From: Heterobasidion occidentale | Lineage: Eukaryota; Basidiomycota; Agaricomycetes; Russulales; Bondarzewiaceae | Direction of reading: 5' to 3' | Length of the DNA stretch: 64,000 nt | Assembly: GCA_039111635.1 (NCBI GenBank) | Contig: JBCAQO010000009.1 | Coordinates: forward strand, 1,736,001-1,800,000 | Shown here: positions 1 to 10,957 of the stretch, in pieces | Layout of the letters: each line of letters begins with the position of its first letter | Position numbering within the stretch: the stretch's first letter is position 1 | Notes under the pieces: model-generated | Seen by the model: the letters and a program-made list of their open reading frames with translations, nothing else | What the model was told of the DNA's origin: nothing | Databases searched by the model: none | Translations under genes and position numbers: made by a program

Positions 1-458
1 ATCTTTTGGAATATGATGATGGAGATTTGGAAGGGATCAATGATTTCCTCACAATGCTTTATGGAAACTGGTACAACAAAAGCCCTTTTTAGACAGACCC
101 TAGTGGATCACCTCTAATCAACCCATAGCAAATCACAAGAACTAGCAAAAGAAGCCAACAAGAAAAAAAATGTGCGCACAATAGTAAAAATAGTCCTTAG
201 CTATGTTCTCAAACAATTGACAAAAGTCTTCAGCTAAAAAGCATTCTAATGGCTACCCCAACACAACTCATGGGATTACCACATTGACATAAAACCAGGT
301 TGAGAACCAAAAGGATACAAATTACACCCTTTAACAGAGGATGAGAAACTGTACAAAGTCATACAAAATAATTTAAAAAGAGGAACAATCCACGTGTCAA
401 AATCACAACAAGCATCTCTATTCTTCTTTGAATGAAAGAAAGAGGGTAATCTCTAACC
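1..458 (+). pseudogene. gypsy element 1, start of reverse transcriptase (broken)
   Basis: Translation in shifting frames gives the N-terminal part of a Ty3/gypsy reverse transcriptase: WDYHIDIKPG, then KLHPLTEDEKLYK, then RGTIHVSKSQQASLFFF, followed by KKEGNL. These match the segment of chromodomain gypsy RTs that precedes the LRPVQDYR motif. Several stop codons are in frame, so this is a relic. The reading breaks at 458, where a hAT transposon is inserted, and resumes at 4,322 with the next expected residues (PVQDYR). The first 200 bases are too decayed to assign. Confidence 0.8.
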
Positions 459-476
459 TAGGGCGCTGTGTGGAAC
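459..476 (+). repeat. hAT left terminal inverted repeat
   Basis: 18-bp left end, the exact reverse complement of 4,296-4,313. It is preceded by the left copy of the 8-bp target duplication at 451-458. Confidence 0.95.
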
Positions 477-666
477 CCCTCATTTTAAACTGAGTTATTA
501 ACAGGTGTGTATTGGACCCTTCGGTTTTTAAGGTTAAAAATAGAATTCCCAAAATAGTAATATATCTTGATTTTCATCAATTTTCCGCACAATCTGTAAA
601 GCAATATGGAGAAGGGAAACTGAAAGCTCGAAAGAAGCTTAATAAAAATTTGTTGTCCTCTCTACG

Positions 667-3600
667 ATGTCCTGGCATCCTTCAATAGCTTCAAAACTTC
701 ATACACTTCACTTGTATCTCTCTCAGCTTCCTTCTTGCATTCCTGAAGGCAGCACATATGGGTTTGATCAATACCCTGGTGTTGACCTAGACTGGGTAGA
801 ACATACCAGCACAGAGGCTGGCGCGCTTAATTATGACCTCAAAGTTCTTTTCAGTACACGGGCCAATGGTCCGATAGTCTTTTAAGAGCGTGGCCCAGCT
901 TTGACAGCTGTTGTTGATGTTTTGGGCCGATATATTTGTAGAGATGAGCATCAAGGCGAAAACTTACTGCTACATCAATGGGTAGCAGATCTGCTCTTAG
1001 GTGCATGCAAAGCCTTTGAAGGTGCTGGCCAAGAGGTAGGTACCTTAAGTTTGTCACTATTAGAATGGTCATACAAATCTCTTCCAGGCAACAAAGCGCC
1101 CAAGACATCCACTGTTTTTGACGCCAGAATCAGAATCACCCACTGGTACTCAAGAATTATTATTAGCCGACTTACCTCTCAAGAGAAAAGATGTGCCAGA
1201 TGAATCTCCAGCAAGTTTTGAGCTTGGAGGTTCAAGAAGCGAAAATAAAAAGAAGCAGAAGACAACAGGAAAATTGGGTCAGAAGGTGTGTTTATTGGAG
1301 CTGTGCAGTGGACTTACCGCTTGCTCAAACTTTAGCGCCATAGCCCCCGAACCACCCGTTTGATGACCTTGAGGATATACCGGAGAAACCTGCTGCATTA
1401 AGTGGACACAAAGCTAATGAGCTTCTCCAAAAATTGACAATTCCCTGTTGTACAAAGAAGACAGGAAAGCAGCGCTTCCGGTGTGCAGCAGTTGGGTGTC
1501 AGCAGTCATGGGGTGGGCGCCAAAGCAGTTGCCTCTTCATGCACATCCTTGAGGAATGTTACTTCACTATGCCGCACCTTAAAGAACTCGTTCTGAAAGC
1601 CAGTTCCAACCAAGCATCAGGAGCTCAACTGGCTCGCATTGACAAAACTTCTGCATAGTTAGACACTGTTGATTCCGAGACTGGGACAGGGTCATTAGTA
1701 TGCACTTTAACAGAACCATCACTTCATGATCAGGCAAAGATGATTGGCCATGAGGAATTGCAGAAGAGGTTCAACCATGCCATGCTATGTCTTGTATGTG
1801 CTGCGGGTCTAGCCCCATCTGTAGTCAACTACAATGAATGGAAGGAGATGATTGGGATCGCTAACCCTCGTATCAAGACAATATCTTCAACGACACTCTC
1901 CAACATCCTAATTCCTCACGAAGCAAGCTTTGTCCAGCAGGAGACTATCAAGGAGCTCAAACTCTCTAGTAACCTGACAATCTCATATGACAGCGGCACC
2001 ACTCGACTCAAGGAGTCGATCTACGCATTCCATGCGACTACATCAGACCCACACGAGGCCTATCTTTTGGAAGGCAATGAAGCATCCGGAGATTCTCATA
2101 TGGCGAAGCATATTGCCGCCATTCTTGAGAGAGTGCGTTGCATTTTTTCTCTCATATGCTTTATTTCTATTGAGCTTGGACTCTCTAGCTCGTCAAGTCA
2201 ATAGGCCCGGACAAATTCTCAGCAGCCTGTTCGGACTCGACAGGCAATACAAAACTTGCCCGTGAGTTACTGCACAGGCTATTCCCCTGGATCCTCCCTC
2301 TTTCCAACCCATGTCACCATTTCAATAATACCATCAAGGATATTTGCAAACTAGAGATCTTTGATATGGTCTGTTGTTATTATTATGTTACTGGTTCAAC
2401 TGTTAATATTCTAGCTTTTTCCAGGTGATCAAGCAGATCCGTGATATCATCACCTTTTTCAGCAACTCAAACTATGGAACACGTCATCTTAGGATCCGTC
2501 AAGTGCAACATACCATCTTGCGAGGGCTCGAAAGCATCGGGAACGCTTGCTTCAGCACAATGTATTACTCAGGAAAATCAGTTAAATGGAACCTCGAGCC
2601 TACTAAGAGCTTGGTCGATGATGGGACAATCCTGTTGAAAAAGTGGGGAAAGGTGAGTGGACTATTGCTTGTGTATCCTAGCACTCGCTGATTTGTGCTC
2701 ACAGAAACCCCATGCACTCCAATTTCTCAAGAACTCAGCGGTTGCGTGGAGGTTCGGCCATGAACTTCACCAGATGGTGTCCGTTTTGGCACCAATTGCA
2801 AAGGCGCTGAAGTATCTTGAAGCCATTGACTTGACACCAGCCGACGTCTACTTGTATTGGCTGGCCATCATAGCGTCGTTCCTCGATCTCTTCAAGAAGA
2901 ATGATGAAGATCTTGAGCTCCCCTTGGATGTTGTAGAGGACATACCGCACATTGTGAACTGCTGGTATTAAGAGATGATTGAAGGCCCAGGGAAGTTAGT
3001 ATATCTTGCAATGTTCTTCTTTCATCCCCGTATGCTCTGTTTTTCATTATTCTACCAAGTTTCACACTGAGCCTTCCTTATGTTTTGTTGAGTCTTCAAT
3101 TCTGCACATCCGCATCCGCACAACCACAACTAACTCTTTCACAGGCCCCGATGGTGCCGATGCTTGGCAGAGTGAGGCAGCCCCTTTGAGAGAAGATGAT
3201 GACCTTAAGCATGAAATTCCATGCTATGCAAAGGTCCTACAGTATCTCGGCACTGTTCTCTTGGCTGCCATCAAAGGCAATCAGGCGCCTCCCTCCCTTC
3301 TCGAGAGATTTGCAAATGCCCAATCTATTTGGGATGAGTTCCGCCAACAATTTGCTATGTATGCTCGGCAAGAATACCCATTTCGACATCCCATTTCACC
3401 AAATGAACCTCCACTCTGCTACTGGAAAGCCTTGACTTGGCATAAAGACTTAGATGTCTTATCAGCAAGTAATACTTCCTCTAATCTGCCTCTCAAGACT
3501 CATTGTTGTATCTAGTTTGTTGCAGTGAAGCTGTTCTCGCTCTGTGTCAATTCAATGGCAGAGGAGCGCACAGTTTCTTGCTTCACTCTCCTCAACACCG

Positions 3601-4246
3601 CACTACGAAGCACTCAAAAAGCATCTACACTTGTTGGAATGACTCGGATTCAGCAGCACTACAAAGAAACAAGGTAATGTGATAAAATTCTACTATTATC
3701 GATGAGTTTCGGCTCATATCCACGCCAGCGTTACAAATCTAGCAAGACCCTCCTCTGTCCTCTTGTCATCAAATTCCGGGATCTTTCTGAGTACACCCAT
3801 TGTCAAGACATACCTGTGGTCAATGTTAGTGGAAGTCATGGCAACGAATTGGCTGCGAACCAGGAACTCGAAGACCCCACCCTCACTGATGCAGGAGAGC
3901 CCGATATCGAGGAGGCGGTTGGGATGATGTTAACAAGCTTCGAGAGATGTTTGATGAGATAAAGTTGCATGAAGCTCCCGATTTGCTTGGGGAGGAAGGC
4001 TCACTGTTTCAGATTCAAAATGGATTCGGAGAGGCAGATGATGACGGGAATGGGGTGAATCTCAATGATCCCCTGCTCTTGGACATTCTAAGTGAGACTT
4101 CAGTGGACTTGCGGCCCTTGCAGGTGTCGTCTCAGGCTCCGAAGGGAGTGAAAAAAGCGAGAAAACAAGACTTTGACTTCACAGATGTGTGTTTACTGTC
4201 TGATGTAACAGGATGTAGTACCGTAGTTATTAACACTTGTTATTAA
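667..4246 (+). pseudogene. hAT-family transposase, multi-exon, two in-frame stops
   Basis: A spliced gene that fills the hAT element. In order one sees an N-terminal region from the ATG at 667; a basic segment (about 1,120-1,290); a BED-like zinc finger at about 1,434-1,600 (RFRCAAVGC, then SCLFMHILEEC); and the transposase core, with first acidic motif SYDSGTTRLK (about 1,984), second acidic motif CSDSTGNTKLARE (about 2,227), then PCHHFNNTIKDICK. The C-terminal hAT dimerisation signature is NSMAEERTVS (about 3,552-3,582). Exons are separated by short GT-AG introns. In-frame TAA at 883-885 and TAG at 1,656-1,658 interrupt otherwise continuous frames, so the protein as sequenced is probably not made. 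The acidic tail after the dimerisation domain (to about 4,246) is less certain. Transposases of this kind cut and paste the element through its inverted repeats. Confidence 0.82.
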
Positions 4247-4295
4247 TGTGTTAATAACGCCTCCTGGTTATTAACCGGTTTATAATCGCTGGGGA

Positions 4296-4313
4296 GTTCC
4301 ACACAGCGCCCTA
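4296..4313 (-). repeat. hAT right terminal inverted repeat
   Basis: 18-bp right end, followed at once by the right target duplication CTCTAACC at 4,314-4,321. Reading on from there restores the gypsy RT frame. Confidence 0.95.
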
Positions 4314-4321
4314 CTCTAACC

Positions 4322-5238
4322 CGTCCAAGACTATCGCTAGTTAAATGAATGGACCATATAAAATAAATATCTCCTACCCCTAATCAATAATGTTATAAGA
4401 ATTATTGCCAAATCTGGTGCCAGAATCTTCTCAAAGTTTGATGTCAAATAAGGGTATAACAATATCCATGTTGCTGAAGGAGACAAGTGGAAAATGGCCT
4501 TTCTAACCAAATATGGCCTGTACAAATGTCTTGTTATGTTCTTCGGACTTTGCAACTCTTTGGCAACATTCTAAGCCATGATGAACACAATCTTCTATGG
4601 TCTCATCATTGCCCAAGTGGTCACTGTGTACATGGATGACATCCTGGTGTTCACTAAGACAATAGAAAAACACCAGTGAGTCACCATCTGGGTCATGCAA
4701 ATCCTACTTGATAATGACCTCTTCCTTAAACTGATGAAATGCCACTTTGAAATTAACATGGTCAAATACCTTGGATTCATCATCTTCTTTGACCATATCT
4801 CCATAAACCCTATTAAAATTGATGGTATCTCCACATGACCTACTCTGACCACCCTGAAAGAAGTTCAGTCATTCCTTGGCTTTGGAAACTTCTATAAGAG
4901 GTTCATTCAGGACTTTGCCATGCTTGCTCAACCCCTGAATGACTTGAAAAAAAGACACCCTGTTTGTCTAGACTGATTCATGCCACCATATGTTCACCCT
5001 CCTCAAGCATGCCTTTATCTCTTCACCTGTCCTTATCTACCCCAATCATAAACACTCATTCTGGCTTGAAACAGATGCCTCAGACTTTGCATCTGGTTCA
5101 ATCCTCTTGCAAGAAATACCAGGCAATGGGTGGCACCCGATCACTTACGTGTCCAAATCCTTTAATGCAGCCGAACAGAATTACAACATCTTCAATAAGG
5201 AACTTCTTGCTATCATCCACGCTTTTGAACATTAGCGC
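4322..5238 (+). pseudogene. gypsy element 1, reverse transcriptase and start of RNase H (decayed)
   Basis: Continues the frame broken at 458: PVQDYR, then FSKFDVK-GYNNIHVAEGDKWKMAF, then VMFFGLCNSLATF. The RT active site is still YMDD (VVTVYMDDILVF, about 4,625-4,660), followed by YLGFII and the connection motif VQSFLGFGNFYKRFI. From about 5,000 the RNase H start is visible (LETDASDFASGSIL, then NYNIFNKELLAIIHAFEH). Many stops and frame changes are present, so it is non-functional. At about 5,239 RNase H is interrupted by an LTR-like repeat and resumes at about 6,367. Confidence 0.85.
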
Positions 5239-6366
5239 GTTGATAAGCATGCACCCACTCTAGGTCTGAGAGAGATATTTAGGAGCTTAGGAATAGGAGC
5301 CAAATGACTCTGGACAAGTACTGAAGATGCTAGTCTAGGCCAAAGACAATTAGCCTCTACCTGAACAACACTGAACAATGAAGAATGTTTGGCAGCGGTT
5401 TAGTCAGTTCATGTATACTTCACAAGCTCACCATGACAGCACAGGAGTCAACAAAGGAGCTTTATGATATTCTTATAGTATCGGATTAGACAGCCTAGTT
5501 GGCCAACATTATCTGTACCTAGTTAGTTCTTATCTCTTATCTTCCCAATTTCCACATGTTCGGTTGAACACAATCTTGTACCATTGCTTGGCTATCCAAA
5601 GCACATGTTTACTATTTTTTTCTTTTCATTGGCTCTCCAGCACCTGTTCTTGCTACTTACACTCAGACAATGGATACTGATTGTTTGGGATTTCATCATC
5701 TTTGATAGACTTTTACCCTATTATCATCTTACCCAATCTTTGATAGACTTTTACCTTATCACCTTTGGAACCCATATGGACATTGCCCCTGCCTTCTTAT
5801 CTTTGCTGCTTGCTATGTCTTGGTGCCTGTCGGCACTTACTCTTATTTTCCATTCAATGTTTTACTTAGAGGCTCTGTTTACTATAAAAACCTACATATG
5901 ACTCTGAAATACAGCAGCTTTTGCACCCCACAGTTTAGAGCTCATTTTTACTTGTCTTAACCATTGAAATTGTCTGTGTCGACTCCCAAAAACTTGTCAC
6001 TCTCATCATTTGGCTTTATTCACGTTTATACTTGTCTCTTCAGTCATGCCTCTTGTCCTCCCTCATATATTGTTAGAGCCCTGTATGGCCCTTGAAGCAC
6101 ATAGTTGTTGGTTGTGGCACTACCTTCCTTATTGCCAAACAAATCCTCAAAATAACCAACCAAACATCTTGGTCGGTGTTCAATGTAGTCTCAGACTATT
6201 CGGGTGCTATAATCTCACTCTCTCTATTGCTTTTTAGTGTGCCCTTGCTTTCTAAAGTTTGTGCTAACAATTTCTTGTGTATCAGATACTAGCTCCAGCA
6301 CTCCCTGCTCTGGAGCTTGTTTTGGTGTTGTGCTCGGCACTTAAAGATGCCTCTAGCATATCAGCG
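5239..6366 (+). mobile_element. LTR-like repeat R1, copy 1, inserted in gypsy 1 RNase H
   Basis: About 1.1 kb of non-coding sequence that separates the RNase H motif HAFEH (ending near 5,235) from its continuation (YLKGTHWPFEIWSDHKN, from about 6,370). The same sequence occurs in reverse orientation at 16,879-18,076, with scattered mismatches along its length. Matching segments include the GAGCCAAA/CTCTGGACAAGTAC block, the CATTGCTTGG block and the CATTCGGG block. Compared with that copy, about the first 18 bases are missing here. Short duplicated GCG-containing flanks suggest a small target duplication, but it is degraded and the exact ends are uncertain. No open frame of note. Confidence 0.7.
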
Positions 6367-6565
6367 TATATCTCAAAGGCACGCACTGGCCCTTTGAAAT
6401 TTGGTCTGATCACAAGAACCTCATGTACTTCTCCACATCACAAACTCTATTCCACCACCAAGCTCAATGGTCTCTCTTCCTTTCCCACTTTCATTTTACA
6501 TTGGTTCACAAACATGGTGTTACCCATTGCCCTGATGCTTTGTCCCATCCAGACCTAAAATGAGG
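6367..6565 (+). pseudogene. gypsy element 1, RNase H C-terminal part
   Basis: Resumes after the R1 insertion: TYLKGTHWPFEIWSDHKN-like reading, then QAQWSLFLSHF, then VTHCPDALS, the usual end of gypsy RNase H (QARWS...DALSR). Frames shift, so it is a relic. Confidence 0.75.
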
Positions 6566-6639
6566 GGTGAAATTGGATAACACAAACCAAATATTACTAA
6601 ACTTGCAACTGTTCATCAAAAGGGCAACAGGACAAGGCA

Positions 6640-7560
6640 TAATCAAATTAAGTAACAGAGGCAATAGACATCATAAAAGCATATAGACCAAGAGTGTTGG
6701 CCAAAGGATTACAGAAGTGGAACTACAAAGATGAACTTATTTGGCATCAAGGGAAGATATATGTACCACTCAATGATGACCTAAAGAGAAACATAGTGAG
6801 GATGTACCATGACTCTATTACAGCTAGACACCCAGGAAGATGAAAGACATATGTCCTAGTCTCTAACAACTTTTGGTGGCCAAGAATATCCATGTTCATC
6901 AAAGACTACGTAACAGGGTGCATCACGTGCCAAAACATCAAGAATATCACACATCCCACACAAGTCCCGCTAATACCAAATGAAGTATCTAAGGGACCTT
7001 GGCAAAAGGTCACAATGGACTTCATCACAGACTCACCACAAGTTGGACCTTACAACTCTATCCGTGTAATAGTGGACAGAAGCACAAAAGGGGTTGTGTA
7101 TATACCATGTGCCAAAACCATAAACGTGGAAGGAACAGCTGACCTCCACATGAAGAACATTTGAAAATAATATGGATTACCAGAAAAGATTGTGTCCGAC
7201 AGAGGACCACAGTTTGCTGCCAGATTCACCAAGGAACTTTAGAAGAAGTTGGGAGTAATCACCGTACTAAGCACCACATACCATTCAGAAACTGATGGAG
7301 AAACTGAAAGAGTTAACCAAAACTTGAGCAATGCCTTAGAGCCTTCTGCAACTATGAACAAAATAACTGGCCAGAGCTCCTCTCTTATGTAGAATTGGCA
7401 TATAACATACACAAACACTCCGTGATACACCAATCACTGTTCCAACTCTTGTATGGATTTAACCTCTCCTTCATGCCATGTATCAAATTAAGGTTGGACA
7501 TTCCCAGTATAGAACAAAGAATGGAGAACCTAGCTTGAGTAAGGAAAGAAACAAAAGCTA
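6640..7560 (+). pseudogene. gypsy element 1, integrase (decayed)
   Basis: The zinc-binding HHCC region reads HDSITARHPGR, then GCITCQNIK (about 6,810-6,945). The catalytic core keeps its three acidic positions in separate pieces: KVTMDFITDSP (about 7,005), VSDRGPQFAARF (about 7,190) and ETDGETERVNQNL (about 7,290). After it comes the expected LSYVELAYN and LLYGFN. Frames change several times and stops occur. The enzyme family inserts element cDNA into the host chromosome; this copy cannot be made intact. Confidence 0.85.
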
Positions 7561-7834
7561 GCCTAGATGTTGCAGCAGAATTAATAAAGGGAAAAACCGT
7601 AAAAAGAAGGAAAAAAAGTCTGGCTTTCTAAAAAGAACATTACAACAACCCACCTAAAGGACAAGCTAGCCCTAAAACTAAACAGACTATTCCTTATTAA
7701 AAAGAAGTTTGGGACCCATAACGTTTAAACTAAAGCTCCCACTGACATGGAAGATATATCCTATATTCTATGCCTCTCCTAACCCCTATTGAGAAAACAA
7801 ATGCCTATGGACTAAACTTCAAAGAGCCACTCCT

Positions 7835-8000
7835 GACTTATTGAAGGACAAGAAGAGTACAAAGTTGAAGAAATCCTTGATAAGAGAAAACAATGGATAT
7901 CAATACTTGGTATGATGGAAGGGATACCCCAACTTGTCAAACAAATGGATTATGTGGACAAATCTAGCCAATGCTAAATAATTGGTAGAAGACTACAATG
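7835..8000 (+). pseudogene. gypsy element 1, chromodomain remnant
   Basis: YKVEEILDKRK, then (after a one-base frame change) YQYLV, WKGYPNLSNKWIMW and NLANAK, ending in LVEDY. This is the chromodomain pattern (aromatic-V-E-x-I-L, Y-L-V-x-W-x-G) at the C terminus of chromovirus integrases, where it guides insertion towards certain histone marks. It classifies the element as a chromovirus. Confidence 0.75.
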
Positions 8001-9010
8001 CAAAAATCCATCTGCTATCTCTTTAAGAATAGCGCTGACAAACATTGGGACAAACAAACTAAGGAACATATAAAATCTCTAACTCAATCCTCTCGATCCC
8101 CTTATCCATTTGGACCTCTCATACTTTTAAAAACTTTCTTTTCAACCTTGCCTCCTTCTACCATGTCAGACTTTGAACAGACTGTGACTCCACCCATTTC
8201 CATGTTGTCTTCCCCCACCATAGTTGATCACTCTATAAAGACCACATTTTCTCCTCCCCTCGACTAAATCTGATGTCTCTGAAGAAAAAGAAAACCTCCT
8301 CTGGACAGCAAAGAAGAAAAGGCCATTGACAGAGTAAACACAGAAAAAGACACAAGGAGAGATGCAAAGATAGAAGCCAGGTGGCACAAGGATAACTACC
8401 TGGATGAGGTGGGGAGCCTATGGGAAAGAAGTGACCCAAACAGGCTAGAGAGGAGCGATGGGTTGTCAGACTTAGAAGAAGGAATAGGAAAAGAAGATTT
8501 TTTGAGGATGATCAAACAGGACAAACATCACAGAAGGGCAATAGAAGCAGAAAGAGAGGAAGAACAAGCAAGGACTGACTATCGAGCATTATGCCCACCC
8601 ACTCCGGCACCTCGTGCAATTACTATCCTGGTTGAATCCCCATCTCTGTTCTCTCCCCCTTTCTTTGATCAGACCACTCCTGATGTTGTCTTTCCCAATA
8701 GGAAAACCTACCTGCACCTGTGTCTTACCTAATAGGCCTCATCAAAGGAACTCCCAACTATGACTTTATGTCAGGACCAACATAAGGAGAAATAGGACAA
8801 GCTCTACACCTCAGACGCAACGACGTGTCTTAGCCAGGCTGCGTGCAACCTGGGCTCACCACATTAGGACTATGTGGCCTCCATATGGACGAGGTATCAC
8901 ATCCAGCTGATTATTGAAATGGTACCAGCCTTGTTCCCGGTTGTAAGGTAGCTATGTATTCCAACCATGCAGAATTTATCGGGTTCACCATATGGCTTTG
9001 TCTTGGAGGC
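8001..9010. other. region downstream of gypsy 1, no recognised gene
   Basis: Holds one lysine- and glutamate-rich plus-strand ORF (8,409-8,732; EAEREEEQARTDYRALCPPTP) and a threonine/proline-rich stretch at about 8,160-8,270. It could be a C-terminal tail or untranslated region of the gypsy element, but I do not recognise it. No LTR pair could be recognised by eye. Confidence 0.4.
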
Positions 9011-9249
9011 CTTTAGATTATGATCATGATTTTCACATAATAAATGATATTATTTTCACATAAATGAGCATATAACCACTTTCTGCCCCCTCGGCAGACA
9101 CATATTCCCTTCAGGATACAGACATCATGGCTGAAAAATATGTAGATGGTAATAAAGGTATTGGGTACTCTATGTTTGGCCTCCCGCAAGCAATCGGCAT
9201 CACCATTTCCATGACTGCATTCCACTCTCACCGCTCACTGCCGCGGTAG

Positions 9250-10860
9250 CATCTTCCATCGTGGCCTGCCAGAGATCAAGTGTCGTCTTCTCGAGAATCT
9301 CCGCTGTCGTTTGAGGTTGCCCAAATTTCTGGTAGTCCCATTCGAGGGCCATAGACATCTGTCTGGCTCAAAGTCATATTGTAAGCGTATACAATCAGAT
9401 ATTCACAAGAACGTACTGGTGTATGGCCTGCTTCTCGGCCTTTGTATCGTTAGGATACTTCTCGCGTGCATCCTCATGGATCCTCTTGAGTCCGGCATCT
9501 ACACGATCCCAATATCCCTGATCATTGTCTTTGATAAGCAAACCCCGCTGTCATACACACCAAGATCTCAGATACCGCAAGAGCCATCGAAGAGGCGACT
9601 GATAGACATACCAGATATGCATATCGGCACCAGTGCTCCAGTGTTACCTTGACATTGGCAGCGGCCCCGATGGAGTCTGCCAGGTCTGCAATATTCTCTT
9701 GATTATCAACAGATAATTTGATCTGTTGCAAATGTACATCATCTTCTAATAGTAGAATACATATTGGATGCGACTTACTCGTTTTTTTAAGGCCAATCGG
9801 TACTCCATCATGGCCTCTCCTATTAACACACTGACTTTGCGCTCCTTAGCAGGATTTGTCTCCCAGTCCGATGGAAGTCCTGATCCACCAGCGTGCGAAG
9901 AACCTTCTGAGAGAACATATGACAGAGCATCATTAGAGACTTGATGGATGAACATGGTTAGCACACCCACCTTAACTGCCACACGCCCATCGCCCTTGTA
10001 TCCAGCAATCTGTACAAATGTCAGTGAGGCACAACTGTATTTCTTGATGTTTGTCTATTAGTGCATGCTAAGCATCTAAGATAAAGAAGATCGTGGATGA
10101 CCACAGACCTCGGTATCTGTCGACGGTGACCAGTTCGAGTCTGAGTTGACCGTGAGAATATCGCGGATCTCGAGCATAGCGCTGTAAAGATGAATTTGAC
10201 ACCTGTGAGTGTTGTTCTGCGATGAAATTGAAGGTTATTATAGAGAAGTTCATGGTGTGAGGTGAAAAATACTGTGGTGGCAAAGACGGCAAGCTCCTGA
10301 AAAGAGCTATTTTTCAATTTCTTCACAGTAGCAATGGTCTGCACAAATGCCATCACACTGCTGTATGTATTGTCAGTGCCATCCTCGGTGCTCGTGTCTT
10401 TGACGTCCAACGAGTTCATTGTCTAGGAAGTATGAGATCGGTTGTTGGCGCGAATAATCTCGTCTTTGCACATGACTGTGGGGTCGATATTTGAAGGCGA
10501 TACAGTGATGTTGTCATGTTCCGGGAGAGGACTTGACCGTAAGCCCTGTTGCATGTACTCGTCAAAATCCAAGTCGCTATTGCCTGCCATCATGGCAACA
10601 ATGCGTGCAGAGTCAGGATGGCGGTCAGAGCGAGCAACCGGCAACCGGCGGTCTCTGATAAGTCTGAAACAAGCCCCAACCACTGAGCAGGCGATCTTGA
10701 TCACTTCAGGGCAAGCTTGCATTGACTTGCATCTGTCCAACATCCAAGATCTTTAATGTGTATATTCGCTCTGTGAGTGTCCGTTGCATTGAAATCACTC
10801 ACAGATCATATGGACGAAATTCCATCGAAGTCAGACCGTCGTTCCGCGGGGTGTTGCCTC
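9250..10860 (-). CDS. unknown spliced gene, divergent from the zinc-finger gene
   Basis: Minus-strand exons join into a plausible protein. The order is a first exon with MVGSRQHPAERRSDFDGIS (from about 10,869); MLDRCKSMQACPEVIKIACSV with an acidic segment DLDFDEYMQQG (10,743-10,423); DNTYSSVMAFVQTIATVKKL (10,380-10,300); RDPRYSHGQLRLELVTVDRYRG (about 10,180-10,110); VAVKVGVLTMFIHQVSNDALS and NPAKERKVSVLIGEAMMEYR (9,982-9,790); and QENIADLADSIGAAANVKVTLEHWCRYAYL (9,731-9,600). I recall similar proteins of unknown function in Agaricomycete genomes but cannot name a domain. The start lies about 100 bp from the start of the plus-strand zinc-finger gene, so a shared promoter is likely. Exon borders are approximate and integrity is uncertain. 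Confidence 0.5.
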
Positions 10861-10957
10861 GAACCAACCATGCCCCAGGCCAGTGTACCTCTAGATGAAG
10901 GTGAAGGATGAAATCTACTCGCTATGTGAGCACAATGCTGACTAGATGTTGACGACT

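Larger units (their letters stand above)
459..4313 (+). mobile_element. hAT DNA transposon inserted in gypsy element 1
   Basis: A 3,855-bp element bounded by perfect 18-bp terminal inverted repeats (TAGGGCGCTGTGTGGAAC at 459-476 and its reverse complement at 4,296-4,313). It is flanked by an exact 8-bp target-site duplication, CTCTAACC (451-458 and 4,314-4,321). An 8-bp duplication and TAGGG-type ends are typical of the hAT superfamily, and the interior codes for a hAT transposase. TTATTAAC-like motifs recur near both ends (about 494-502 on the left and 4,225-4,275 on the right), where hAT transposases usually bind. The insertion lies inside the gypsy reverse transcriptase and is therefore younger than it. 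Confidence 0.95.
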
